A DNA stretch of 64,000 bases from Paucisalibacillus algeriensis. Its GTDB lineage: Bacteria > Bacillota > Bacilli > Bacillales > Amphibacillaceae. The position numbers and the translations under genes were made by a program. The DNA is taken from the NCBI RefSeq assembly GCF_000577245.1, contig NZ_CBYO010000001.1:124001-188000 (forward strand), read 5' to 3'. Position 1 is the stretch's first letter. The number at the start of each line of letters is the position of its first letter. Under the pieces are notes generated by a model, which was not told the DNA's origin, did no database searches, and saw only the letters and a program-made list of their open reading frames with translations. This document shows positions 41,014 to 49,465 of this stretch, in pieces.

Positions 41014-41976
41014 ATGATAGATAATTTTTGGCGTGATTTACCACGACCGTTTTTTATACTCGCACCAATGGAAGATGTGACAGACGTTGTTTTTCGACAT
41101 GTTGTAAGTGCTGCAGCCAAACCGGATGTATTTTTTACCGAATTTACAAATACGGAAAGTTATTGTCATCCGGAGGGAAAGGCTAGTGTTCGCGGACGTT
41201 TGACTTTTACTGAGGATGAACAACCAATAGTGGCTCATATATGGGGAGACAAGCCTGAATATTTTCGCCAAATGAGTATTGGTATGGCGGAACAAGGATT
41301 TCGAGGTTTGGATATTAATATGGGCTGTCCTGTACCAAATGTGGCAGCTAAAGGTAAGGGAGCAGGTCTTATTCGCCATCCGGAAGTTGCTGCCAATCTG
41401 ATACAAGCAGCAAAAGCAGGCGGATTGCCTGTAAGTGTGAAGACAAGGCTTGGTTACACGGAAGTTGATGAATGGCAGGACTGGTTGACCCATGTACTGA
41501 AACAAGACATCGCAAATCTTTCCATACATCTACGTACTAGAAAGGAAATGAGCAATGCAGATGCTCATTGGGAACTGATTCCTGAAATTAAAAAACTTCG
41601 TGATGATGTGGCACCAGAAACACTTTTGACAATCAACGGGGATATTCCAGATCGTCAAACAGGCTTGAAGCTCGTAGAACAATCTGGTGTAGATGGGGTG
41701 ATGATAGGGCGTGGTATTTTTAAAAATCCATTTGCTTTTGAAGAGGAAACAAAAGACCATAGTAGTGAAGAATTACTTAATCTTTTAAGAGTACATCTAG
41801 ACCTTTTTGACAAATATTCTAAAATAGAACCGCGTCCATTCGGACCTCTTCGTCGCTTTTTTAAGATATACGTTAAGGGATTCCGTGGGGCAAGTGAATT
41901 GAGAAATCAATTGATGAGTACAGAATCAACAGATGAAGTGCGTGCAATGCTCGATAACTTTGATACGAAGGAATAG
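41014..41976 (+). CDS. tRNA-dihydrouridine synthase family protein
   Basis: An FMN enzyme of 320 residues that reduces uridines in tRNA D-loops. [11 protein letters not shown] begins the TIM barrel; [20 protein letters not shown] carries the catalytic Cys; SVKTRLGY and [10 protein letters not shown] follow; [15 protein letters not shown] is the phosphate-binding end. The segment after CPV has Asn where many DusA/B proteins have Lys, so it belongs to a divergent Dus subgroup. Which uridine it modifies cannot be said. AGAGGG precedes the ATG. Confidence 0.9.
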   Translation: MIDNFWRDLPRPFFILAPMEDVTDVVFRHVVSAAAKPDVFFTEFTNTESYCHPEGKASVRGRLTFTEDEQPIVAHIWGDKPEYFRQMSIGMAEQGFRGLDINMGCPVPNVAAKGKGAGLIRHPEVAANLIQAAKAGGLPVSVKTRLGYTEVDEWQDWLTHVLKQDIANLSIHLRTRKEMSNADAHWELIPEIKKLRDDVAPETLLTINGDIPDRQTGLKLVEQSGVDGVMIGRGIFKNPFAFEEETKDHSSEELLNLLRVHLDLFDKYSKIEPRPFGPLRRFFKIYVKGFRGASELRNQLMSTESTDEVRAMLDNFDTKE

Positions 41977-42035
41977 TGGTTAATCCCAATCGTTTCATGA
42001 TTTTTACCAATTGAAAAATATAATATCAAAATTGT

Positions 42036-42080
42036 GCCCGGTTTTCGTGAAATAAATATTTCCGATTTCTGGGTCTTTTT
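42036..42080. repeat. Dispersed hairpin repeat, copy 3
   Basis: GCCCGGTTTTCG, TGAAATAAATATTT, CCGATTTCTGGGTC and TTTTT. Shorter than copies 1 and 2 but with the same core and T tail. It lies in the gap 41977-42229 after dus and may act as its terminator. Confidence 0.75.
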
Positions 42081-42229
42081 AATGCTATTACTGTTTTAGT
42101 CTTAGTGGTCTTTGTGTAGAAGAGTGGAAACTTTCTTTCGTATAATACGTATAAGATACAATAAGCAAAATAACTATGGTGTTGCAATGAAATTCAGGCA
42201 AGGAAACAAGCATCGGGGGAGAGATTCCA

Positions 42230-42673
42230 GTGAAACAAATACGGCTTATGAATTGGGTGTTAGAAGTGGATGTAAATAAGACGAAGGAATTTTACAACAA
42301 AGATATTGAACTGTGCGACTGTGTATACTGTGAAAATTATATGGAAGCATGTAAACAAATGGATCCTTGCCTATTGAAAGTCTTAAAAACATTAGAAATT
42401 AATCCTTCAAAGCCAAGCCATTTATCTGAATATGGTGAAGTAGAGGATTTTCGTTTATACATGGGTTGTTATCATATAGTTGGAAATTTAGTAGAAGGGG
42501 AGTATTGTACCGATTCTGATTGGAATGGAACCAATACAGCTAAAATAGGAAATTTTACGTTAGGATTTAATAAAGAGTTCACGTTTGTACATGATGAGTT
42601 CCCAAGCCCTGTTTTACAATTAGATTTCGAGGCTAAAATTTCCTGGGTATTGAATGAACTTCCAGGAGACTGA
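42230..42673 (+). CDS. Hypothetical protein with clustered cysteines
   Basis: A protein of 147 residues, GTG start after GGGGGAGAG. The N-terminal half has five cysteines (CDCVYCENYMEACKQMDPC, residues 29-47), possibly a metal site, and the C-terminal half repeats acidic aromatic patterns (GEVEDFRLYMGCYH, VLQLDFEAKISWVLNEL). No signal peptide. I recognise no characterised family. It is a single gene with no obvious functional partner. Confidence 0.75.
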   Translation: MKQIRLMNWVLEVDVNKTKEFYNKDIELCDCVYCENYMEACKQMDPCLLKVLKTLEINPSKPSHLSEYGEVEDFRLYMGCYHIVGNLVEGEYCTDSDWNGTNTAKIGNFTLGFNKEFTFVHDEFPSPVLQLDFEAKISWVLNELPGD

Positions 42674-42813
42674 TATGTAGCAAAAGAGAGCTTAACCGGT
42701 CATAATACTACTATGAATAAAGGTAGAAAGTCAATTAGAATTAGGGAATCTTTATGATAAAGAGAGACGGCAGGTTTGGCAAGTCTAGGAATGTCTAACC
42801 AGAATTTAACGAG

Positions 42814-43659
42814 GTGATTTCAATAGATTTATTAGAATTATATTATAAAAGATACATAGGAACGGTACAGCCTTCTGATTATGTAGAGTGGGCAACTAAT
42901 AGTTTGCATATGGACGTACGTGAAATAAATAAGCTTGCTAGTATGAATAGGAAAGCAAAATTAAATATATTTGAAATGGAAAAGATGTTTGAAGATGCCA
43001 TGAAAAACATTCAATGGGAAGTACCTTTAAAAGAGCAATGCTTGGATTATCATATGAAAAAACTACATTCACAACTTTTATTACCTGTTGAAAATGCTAT
43101 GTTGATTGTGAAAGAGATATATGATTGCACAATAGAACATGATTTATTCGAGGAACAGATGAAATGGCAAGAAATAAGTGATGCCATTGATGATTTTCAA
43201 TATGGAGATAATTATTATGGCTATACCTTGGAAAAAATCAATGAAATGATTATTGCACATGCCCGTAAGATTTGGCATATGAAATTAAGCAAAATTACTT
43301 TTAAGGAATTTATTGGTCAAAGGATCACTGCCATTGATTCGGAGGTACATTTCATCATTCAGTTAGAAAAAGGTGCAATAATCATCGAGTGCCCTTGGCG
43401 AGTCCGTGATACAGGTGGAATCATATTGGGAGAAACAGATATTCAATCAAACCAAAGGGAATGGAAAACAATAGAAGAGTTATTGGTTGGTAGGATAATA
43501 GAAGATGTACAGTTATTTGAACAATGTCCACTCCTAATCATTCAGTGTGGCAATATTTTTATCGATGTGTTTCATGACAGTTCTTATTTTGACGGTTGGA
43601 CTCTAACAGATCATGAAGATTTTTATATATTTTCAATGCATGGTGGCAACATTGCATAA
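42814..43659 (+). CDS. Hypothetical protein, uncertain start
   Basis: About 281 residues. The N-terminal LLELYYKRYIGTVQPSDYVEWA resembles the opening of DUF2247-type proteins, a tentative match; the C-terminal part (about 165-281) is a beta-rich domain with WRVRDTGGIILGETD and NIFIDVFHDSSYFDGWTL. The only in-frame GTG, at 42814, overlaps GAGGTGATT, which itself looks like the ribosome site; the true start may be the rare ATT at 42817 or ATA at 42823. Function unknown; some DUF2247 relatives occur near toxin-immunity loci, but no toxin is seen here. Confidence 0.65.
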   Translation: MISIDLLELYYKRYIGTVQPSDYVEWATNSLHMDVREINKLASMNRKAKLNIFEMEKMFEDAMKNIQWEVPLKEQCLDYHMKKLHSQLLLPVENAMLIVKEIYDCTIEHDLFEEQMKWQEISDAIDDFQYGDNYYGYTLEKINEMIIAHARKIWHMKLSKITFKEFIGQRITAIDSEVHFIIQLEKGAIIIECPWRVRDTGGIILGETDIQSNQREWKTIEELLVGRIIEDVQLFEQCPLLIIQCGNIFIDVFHDSSYFDGWTLTDHEDFYIFSMHGGNIA

Positions 43660-43751
43660 AAAACAGTAGTAAAAAATTTTAACTAAATTAATAGTAGTTA
43701 TGAAGTAGGATGATTAAAAAGTACTAAAGATTTCCTAACTGCATAGAATGA

Positions 43752-43871
43752 CATCAGGATGGTACGGTTGAAAATCGTTTGTTTTTTCTTCATGATGGGG
43801 ATGTTACAGATATTCAGCTAGGGGAGAAGAATTATTATGTGGATGACGAACAGGGACCAATGCAAAACTAA
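43752..43871 (+). pseudogene. Gene remnant (39 codons, no start)
   Basis: From 43752 to TAA at 43869-43871 a frame with coding character reads HQDGTVENRLFFLHDGDVTD followed by IQLGEKNYYVDDEQGPMQN. An in-frame TGA lies immediately upstream and there is no start codon or ribosome site. It looks like the C-terminal end of a decayed gene. Family not recognised. Confidence 0.35.
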
Positions 43872-43912
43872 CCGAATAGTTGTCCGGTATAGAGCATATA
43901 TTAGTATACACG

Positions 43913-43947
43913 AAAACCATGTTCATTCATGAATATGGTTTTTTTTT
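43913..43947 (+). terminator. Terminator upstream of putP
   Basis: AAAACCATGTTCA pairs with TGAATATGGTTTT, one G-T pair, followed by a run of T residues (to 43947). Confidence 0.85.
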
Positions 43948-44016
43948 AGTTCGGTTATGCCTGTTTAGAAGCTTAGCATAAATTACTTAAGCGCATTGAC
44001 AATATTCAACAAATAA

Positions 44017-44046
44017 TTGACAAATTAGTGAATACTAATATATTAT
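44017..44046 (+). promoter_or_regulatory. Sigma-A promoter of putP
   Basis: TTGACA (44017-44022) and TATTAT (44041-44046) with an 18-base spacer. A second TTGACA is at 43996. The transcript would start near 44053 and carry an untranslated leader of about 150 bases to ATG 44202. Confidence 0.75.
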
Positions 44047-44201
44047 ATACAATATATGAAATGTTCAAAAAACGTTCCTTTACAATACAAAGTGAAAGCG
44101 GTTTCGTTTTGGGGGCAAATGGCTTTTTGTCATTGATTATAAAAAATATAGGCCAGATGTCTTTTACTAGGATGAAAGGTCTAAAACAAGGAGGAGAAGT
44201 T

Positions 44202-45689
44202 ATGTCGAGTGAAGAAATATATCAGCTAATAGCCATAATAATTTATATGGGGGCGATGCTCGGTATTGGTTGGTATGCATACCGACGTATATCAAATCTG
44301 AATGATTACATGTTAGGAGGACGTTCTTTAGGTCCAGCAGTAACCGCACTTAGTGCAGGGGCAGCGGATATGTCCGGATGGTTACTTATGGGTCTTCCTG
44401 GGGCTATTTACCTTTATGGTCTTGACCAGGTTTGGATTGCTATTGGTCTTACAATTGGGGCCTACTTAAACTGGTTATTCGTGGCACCACGACTTCGTAC
44501 TTACACACAAGTATCCAATGACTCTATTACAATACCGAGTTTCTTAGATAATCGATTAAAAGACAGCTCGAAAATTCTTCGTATTGCATCAGGAATTATT
44601 ATCCTACTTTTCTTTACATTCTATGTATCTTCCGGAATGGTAGCTGGTGGAGTGTTCTTTGAAAGCTCATTTGGTTTAAGCTATCATAGTGGGTTACTGA
44701 TTGTATCTGCTGTGGTTATTGCCTACACTTTATTTGGGGGATTCCTTGCTGTTAGTTATACGGACTTTATTCAAGGGCTAATCATGTTCTTGGCACTTAT
44801 TCTCGTTCCAGTTATTGCAATATTTGTAACAGGTGGCGTAGGGGAAACGGTTGATTCTATTAAATCAGTTGATCCAGAATTGCTAAGCTTATTCGCAGGT
44901 GCTACAACTGCTGGAATCATCTCATCTGTTGCTTGGGGACTCGGTTATTTTGGACAACCGCATATTATTGTTCGTTTTATGGCGATTAAGAGTGTGAAGG
45001 AAACCAAACAAGCAAGAAGAATTGGTATCGGCTGGATGATTCTATCACTATTAGGTGCGACTCTAGTAGCATTAATCGGTGTTGCATATTTCCAACAGAA
45101 CCCAGGGGAAACACTTGTAGATCCTGAAGCAATTTTCATTGCTATTGGCCAAGTGGTATTCCATCCATTTATTGCTGGAATCATGCTTGCTGCTGTATTA
45201 GCTGCAATTATGAGTACAATCTCATCACAATTGATTGTAACGTCATCAGCATTAATTGAAGACCTTTATAAAGCGGTAGTAAAGAAGGATGCTTCGGAAG
45301 CAAGATATGTATTTTTGGGAAGAATTTCAATTCTAGTTGTAGCGATTGCAGCTCTATTCTTTGCTTGGACAAAGAATGAAACAATTCTAGACCTAGTTGG
45401 TTTTGCTTGGGCAGGATTTGGTGCTTCATTTGGACCTGCTATTCTATTATCTCTATACTGGAGAAAAATCACAGGACTTGGTGCACTTGCAGGTATGGTA
45501 GTAGGTGCTGTTACCGTAGTGATTTGGGGAAGTTCAGAATCCTTATCTGGTATGTTATATGAAATTGTTCCTGGTTTTGTATTAAGTTTAATTGTTACAG
45601 TAGTAATTAGCTTGCTAACTTACAAGCCTAATCCAGAAATTGAAAAAGAGTTTGATGAATCTATCAGACTGTTAAAAGAAGAGAAATAA
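44202..45689 (+). CDS. putP: Sodium/proline symporter (PutP/OpuE type)
   Basis: A sodium:solute symporter of 495 residues with about 13 membrane helices. YMLGGRSLGPAVTALSAGAA, then DMSGWLLMG, is the classic PutP helix-2 region; FLAVSYTDFIQG and GLGYFGQPHIIVRFMAIKS complete the family pattern. ATG 44202 follows AAGGAGGAG. An upstream in-frame start at 44028 precedes the predicted transcription start, so it is rejected. It imports proline for catabolism or osmoprotection; the distinction from OpuE cannot be made from sequence alone. RocA at 26.4 kb uses the downstream product. Confidence 0.9.
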   Translation: MSSEEIYQLIAIIIYMGAMLGIGWYAYRRISNLNDYMLGGRSLGPAVTALSAGAADMSGWLLMGLPGAIYLYGLDQVWIAIGLTIGAYLNWLFVAPRLRTYTQVSNDSITIPSFLDNRLKDSSKILRIASGIIILLFFTFYVSSGMVAGGVFFESSFGLSYHSGLLIVSAVVIAYTLFGGFLAVSYTDFIQGLIMFLALILVPVIAIFVTGGVGETVDSIKSVDPELLSLFAGATTAGIISSVAWGLGYFGQPHIIVRFMAIKSVKETKQARRIGIGWMILSLLGATLVALIGVAYFQQNPGETLVDPEAIFIAIGQVVFHPFIAGIMLAAVLAAIMSTISSQLIVTSSALIEDLYKAVVKKDASEARYVFLGRISILVVAIAALFFAWTKNETILDLVGFAWAGFGASFGPAILLSLYWRKITGLGALAGMVVGAVTVVIWGSSESLSGMLYEIVPGFVLSLIVTVVISLLTYKPNPEIEKEFDESIRLLKEEK

Positions 45690-45701
45690 TAGCTCGTAAT
45701 T

Positions 45702-45746
45702 AAATGGTTCCGATTATTAATTATTAATAATCGGAACCATTTTTCT
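45702..45746. terminator. Bidirectional terminator between putP and the membrane protein gene
   Basis: AATGGTTCCGATTATTAA pairs perfectly with TTAATAATCGGAACCATT, with A residues before and TTTTTC after, between convergent genes. Confidence 0.9.
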
Positions 45747-45822
45747 TTAGATTGTCTTCATTCACAGTTATTACCTTTCATTACATAGCAAGAAAACGTT
45801 TTGCGGATGGAAGCAAGTTACA

Positions 45823-46341
45823 TTATCTGACTTTAACATTAGAATGTTGACTAGTCCGTTTTGACTCCGTAACAAAAATATAAACGGAGACAAGAATACA
45901 GACAAATAAGGTAACGTGAAACAAGATATGAAATGTATTTGGTACAATTCCGTTCATTACTGGTAAGAAAGTATGGGTGTTACCAAACATGGCCGTATAG
46001 CTTGCAATCCTTTCTGTAGCACCAATACCTGTAAAATAAGGAATCCACCAACTCATCAATACTCCAGCAAAAATACACGATGGATGAATGACAAGCCAAA
46101 GCTTAACAAACAATGGGTATCGTTTACCAATGAACAATAGCATTAGAAAAATGAGGAAGGCTACTTGTAATACTCCAACTAAGGTAACGATGATTAACTC
46201 GTTAGTCGTTTTCTCTTGCTTTATTGCATGGATGTCATTAAGCGATCCTAGTGGAACCCAGTCTTGAACAATCATAAAAAGTAATATAAAGCAATAACCA
46301 AGAATCAGTACCTTTTCAGAAAAACGAATATTCCTCACCAT
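45823..46341 (-). CDS. Hypothetical four-helix membrane protein
   Basis: A protein of 172 residues with four hydrophobic segments: about 10-27, 47-70, 78-97 and 135-155. A Trp-rich loop MSWWIPYFTGIGATERI follows helix three. GGAGG precedes the ATG on the minus strand. I do not recognise a characterised family. It is convergent with putP and separate from the ABC operon upstream. Confidence 0.75.
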   Translation of the reverse strand: MVRNIRFSEKVLILGYCFILLFMIVQDWVPLGSLNDIHAIKQEKTTNELIIVTLVGVLQVAFLIFLMLLFIGKRYPLFVKLWLVIHPSCIFAGVLMSWWIPYFTGIGATERIASYTAMFGNTHTFLPVMNGIVPNTFHILFHVTLFVCILVSVYIFVTESKRTSQHSNVKVR

Positions 46342-46386
46342 TCAGTCCTCCATTTTCATACTACTATTTTATTAATATATTAAAAG

Positions 46387-46484
46387 AAGAGGCTCTAACA
46401 TAATTTAAAATACTCAACTATTTTGACGAAGTTAATTTACAGTATCTCTTTATCAGGTATGTCCAAGCCTCTTTCATTTTTTAG
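46387..46484. repeat. Terminator-like inverted repeat, copy A
   Basis: AAGAGGCT (46387-46394) and AGCCTCTT (46466-46473) bracket about 70 bases; ACATAA and ATGTCC lie inside each arm. It resembles the element at 55290-55434 (AAGAGGTTGGGACATAA ... TGTCCCAGCTCTT). It lies just after the stop of the minus-strand ABC operon and has T-rich flanks on both strands. Confidence 0.6.
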
Positions 46485-46486
46485 TA

Positions 46487-47287
46487 TTAAAGCTTTACAG
46501 TTACCTGTTTAGTTAGTAGTCGAGTTATTCCAATAACCATTATTATGAGTAAAAAGACTGTGATTGCAGCAATGCTTTTAGGCAGAATATCTAGAAACTT
46601 TAGCTGTTCCACTAATGGTAAATCTAAGGTTATTCTTAAGAGTGAATCTTTAGCGATTAAAATAATTAGCCCAACAAAAACAAAACATAACCCTGGTACT
46701 GTACCTAGTCGATAGAATCCTGAACTAATCATCCAACCTATTAGATAATAAATGAAAATATTTATACTAACGATAGAAATAGCTAATAACCAGTTGCTAT
46801 TTGGATCAATATAAGGAGGGACAATGAAGGATTGTACAGTACTACTGATGATGTTGCCAATAATATTTCCGTCCGTATCTATATCTTGAACAACAGAATT
46901 AATATCAGGATTATTTATGGTTATTCCGTCAATTTGATTGATTATAAATTGACTCAAAACAGAAAACACTATGGTTATAATTGGGAGAAATACTGATAAT
47001 CCAATTGCGGCTAATGTTGCTCCTTTAAAGTAATCCTTTCTTGTTACACCATTTGCTACAAAGTGAGGCAGAAAATAAAAACATAATATTCCAATGACAA
47101 ACATAGCAATGTTAGCAGAAATAAAAACACTATTGAAATAAGTATCTACTTCAAAATCTCCAAATAGAGATGAGACTATTCGAAAGATATGAACAACTAT
47201 CATTACTCCTAAGAACCCAAGCACCCATAAAGACTGTGCAGTGAACATATCTACTGCTACTTTAAGATAAATGGCATTTTGTTTCAT
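46487..47287 (-). CDS. ABC transporter permease of the GntR-ABC operon
   Basis: A membrane protein of 266 residues with about six hydrophobic helices; a large polar loop (about 125-155, GITINNPDINSVVQDIDTDG) faces one side. Its start codon overlaps the ATPase stop. Together with the upstream ATPase and GntR regulator it forms a YtrA-type operon, which in Bacillus is often induced by cell-wall antibiotics or lantibiotics. The substrate is unknown. Confidence 0.8.
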   Translation of the reverse strand: MKQNAIYLKVAVDMFTAQSLWVLGFLGVMIVVHIFRIVSSLFGDFEVDTYFNSVFISANIAMFVIGILCFYFLPHFVANGVTRKDYFKGATLAAIGLSVFLPIITIVFSVLSQFIINQIDGITINNPDINSVVQDIDTDGNIIGNIISSTVQSFIVPPYIDPNSNWLLAISIVSINIFIYYLIGWMISSGFYRLGTVPGLCFVFVGLIILIAKDSLLRITLDLPLVEQLKFLDILPKSIAAITVFLLIIMVIGITRLLTKQVTVKL

Positions 47288-48153
47288 TAGTTTTCCTCCT
47301 TGGTTAAATACACAAATAGCTCATGAAGCGTAATAGGTCCTATTTCTAGTCCAAGCTCGCGAGCCGATCCCTTGTCTAAGTCAGTAAGTTCACTAAAAAT
47401 CATAACCGCTTTTGTACTTCCTAGTTGTTCCGCATGGATTTGTTGTTTTGCTTGAACAAATTCATCCACTAACTCAGCATTTCCGGTAATTTTTGCACCT
47501 TTTGTCATCAGCGAATCATAGTCTTCATAAAGGATAATTTCTCCTTTATCTAACATGATCACCTCATCAAATAAATAATCCATTTCGGAGACGAGGTGGG
47601 TGGATAGGATTATAATTCTAGGATGATTTTGTTGGTCCTTTAGTAGTTCCTTATAAAACATATCGCGTGATGGAGCATCCATGCCCAAATAGACCTCGTC
47701 AAAAATAGTTATTGGTGCTCTACTCGCTAGTCCTATGATGACATTAAGAGCTGACTGCATTCCTTTAGAAAATTTTTTGACTGGTTTTTTCTGATCTAGT
47801 TTAAATCGGTTAACTAGGTAGTTTGCATATTCTTTATCAAAATTTGGGCGGTATCGTTCGTTATCTTGCAATATACTCTTGATATTATCTGTTTCATCCT
47901 TATAGTCTTTATTATATAGAAAGGCAATCTGTTGCATGATATCCGCATTCTCAAATGGAGATTCACCATTTATGGTAATTGAGCCAGAAGTTGCTTTGCG
48001 GAATGAAGCTAAAATTGATAATAGTGATGTTTTTCCTGCTCCATTTCTCCCTAATAGTCCATAAATTCTGGGGCTATTTATTTCAAATTTTACATTTTTT
48101 AGCGCTGTATAATTTCCGTAGTTTAGGCTTAAATTATTAACTACAAGATTCAT
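47287..48153 (-). CDS. ABC transporter ATP-binding protein
   Basis: An ATPase of 288 residues. Walker A GLLGRNGAGKTS is near residue 35, the signature is KFSKGMQSAL, Walker B is ITIFDEVYLGMD with Val in place of the usual Pro after DE, and the switch His is in LSTHLVSEMD. The C-terminal 60 residues form an accessory domain. It overlaps gntR by four bases and the permease by one. Confidence 0.9.
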   Translation of the reverse strand: MNLVVNNLSLNYGNYTALKNVKFEINSPRIYGLLGRNGAGKTSLLSILASFRKATSGSITINGESPFENADIMQQIAFLYNKDYKDETDNIKSILQDNERYRPNFDKEYANYLVNRFKLDQKKPVKKFSKGMQSALNVIIGLASRAPITIFDEVYLGMDAPSRDMFYKELLKDQQNHPRIIILSTHLVSEMDYLFDEVIMLDKGEIILYEDYDSLMTKGAKITGNAELVDEFVQAKQQIHAEQLGSTKAVMIFSELTDLDKGSARELGLEIGPITLHELFVYLTKEEN

Positions 48154-48527
48154 AAGTTATCACTTCCTTTTATCTTTTTAATGTAACCAATGATTTCATT
48201 TTCTGTAATGCCTAGCTTATTCGCTTCTTGAATAAGTTTGAGAACGTAATCTTCTATAAAAGATTCTTTACGTTTCTGGACAAGCATTTCTCTTGCCCCT
48301 TCAGCCACAAACATGCCAATTCCTCTTTTCTTATATAAAATCCCTTCATCAACTAACTGATTCACTCCTTTTGACACGGTAACATGGTTAATCTTATAGA
48401 AATTCACTAATTGGTTTGTGGAAGGTGCCTGATCTCCCTCCTTTAATTGTTTATTGATAATTTGATCCTCAATCTTTTCTCTAATTTGAATGTATATTGG
48501 TTTGTCTTCTTCAAAGAGCTTACTCAT
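48150..48527 (-). CDS. GntR-family regulator, YtrA subfamily
   Basis: A short GntR protein of 125 residues: winged helix (about 8-75) with KPIYIQIREKIEDQI, GDQAPSTNQLVNFYKINHVT and KGVNQLVDEGILYKKRGIG, then a short helical tail without an effector domain, typical of YtrA. It is the first gene of the operon with the ABC ATPase and permease and probably represses it through the palindrome at 48567-48590. Confidence 0.9.
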   Translation of the reverse strand: MSKLFEEDKPIYIQIREKIEDQIINKQLKEGDQAPSTNQLVNFYKINHVTVSKGVNQLVDEGILYKKRGIGMFVAEGAREMLVQKRKESFIEDYVLKLIQEANKLGITENEIIGYIKKIKGSDNL

Positions 48528-48566
48528 AATGCCACCCGCTATCCTAAAATGGTTATATCCTGATTT

Positions 48567-48616
48567 AGTTATATAGTTATGTATATAACTATAATGGGGG
48601 TTCGGTTGTATGTCAA
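48567..48616 (-). promoter_or_regulatory. Promoter and operator of the GntR-ABC operon
   Basis: On the minus strand TTGACA (48616-48611) and TATAGT (48593-48588) are 17 bases apart, an almost consensus promoter. The palindrome AGTTATATA (48567-48575) / TATATAACT (48582-48590) with a six-base centre overlaps the -10 and start region, an ideal position for GntR repression. Confidence 0.8.
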
Positions 48617-48654
48617 TAAGGAGAAAAAAATATTCCTCTTTTGGTAATTTCCAC

Positions 48655-48704
48655 TTGCTAAAACTAATGCCATTAGTTATATTAAAACTAATGATATTAG
48701 TTTT
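48655..48704 (+). promoter_or_regulatory. Promoter with two palindromic operators ahead of the hydrolase-TetR operon
   Basis: TTGCTA (48655-48660), 17-base spacer, TATATT (48678-48683). Operator 1 is AACTAAT-GCC-ATTAGTT (48662-48678), between -35 and -10; operator 2 is AAAACTAAT-GAT-ATTAGTTTT (48684-48704), just downstream. Centres are 24 bases apart. TetR family proteins bind such sites, and the tetR gene is in the operon, so autoregulation is likely. Confidence 0.75.
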
Positions 48705-48736
48705 CTAGTAGGAAATGAATTAGGAGGAATGATAGT

Positions 48737-49462
48737 ATGAAAGTAACTCATTGTCTGAATCTTTATCAGTTGACAGTTTTACCGCGTCTGTTTCCGGTGA
48801 ATTGTTATATCTATGAGGAAGAGGAGCAGCTAACATTAATAGATGCCGGGCTTCCAAGTAGCTACAAAGGAATTGTTAACTTGGTAAAGAAACTTAATAA
48901 GCCGCTAACGAACATTGTTTTAACGCACGGTCATGGCGATCATGTTGGTGCATTAGATCGGTTAAAGCTTACTTTTCCTAATGCAATAGTATCAATTTCT
49001 ATACGTGACAGTAGATTGTTAAAAGGTGATACATCCTTAGAGGCAAATGAACCACAAACACCTATCAAAGGTGGTGTTCCTAAGAAATTAATAACGAAGG
49101 TTGATAGATTGTTAGGGGAAGGAGACCGTGTTGGTTCACTTGAAGTGTATGCAACTCCTGGACATACACCAGGTTCCATTTCCTTACTAGATACGAATCA
49201 GGGTGGAATAATTGCAGGAGATGCATTCCAAACAAAAGGTAGATTGGCAGTTTGTGGACAAATGGTACGAAGATTCCCCTTCCCAACGTTTGGAACATGG
49301 AATAAAGAAATATCAATAGAAAGTGCTAGAAAAATACTGAAACTAAATCCTACAATACTTGCGGTTGGCCACGGAAGGATTATTGAAAATCCTTGTGAAA
49401 GTATTCAAAAGGCAATAAATGAAGCAGAAGGTAGTCTAAGTAAATTAGGAAAGGGAGCATAA
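48737..49462 (+). CDS. MBL-fold metallo-hydrolase
   Basis: A protein of 241 residues with the metallo-beta-lactamase signature THGHGDHVG (His64, His66, Asp68, His69), a later GHTPGS histidine, GDAFQT aspartate and VGHGRI histidine, so the dinuclear metal site is complete. The substrate is unknown; the general family includes glyoxalases and lactonases. AGGAGG precedes the ATG. It is four bases ahead of tetR, and the shared operator suggests an inducible detoxification or signal-degrading role. Confidence 0.88.
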   Translation: MKVTHCLNLYQLTVLPRLFPVNCYIYEEEEQLTLIDAGLPSSYKGIVNLVKKLNKPLTNIVLTHGHGDHVGALDRLKLTFPNAIVSISIRDSRLLKGDTSLEANEPQTPIKGGVPKKLITKVDRLLGEGDRVGSLEVYATPGHTPGSISLLDTNQGGIIAGDAFQTKGRLAVCGQMVRRFPFPTFGTWNKEISIESARKILKLNPTILAVGHGRIIENPCESIQKAINEAEGSLSKLGKGA

Positions 49463-49465
49463 TGG

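Noticed and set aside
44028-44201. N-terminal extension of the proline symporter
   Set aside because: The upstream start lies at or before the predicted promoter (-10 at 44041-44046), has no ribosome site, and the extension is not part of the PutP family.
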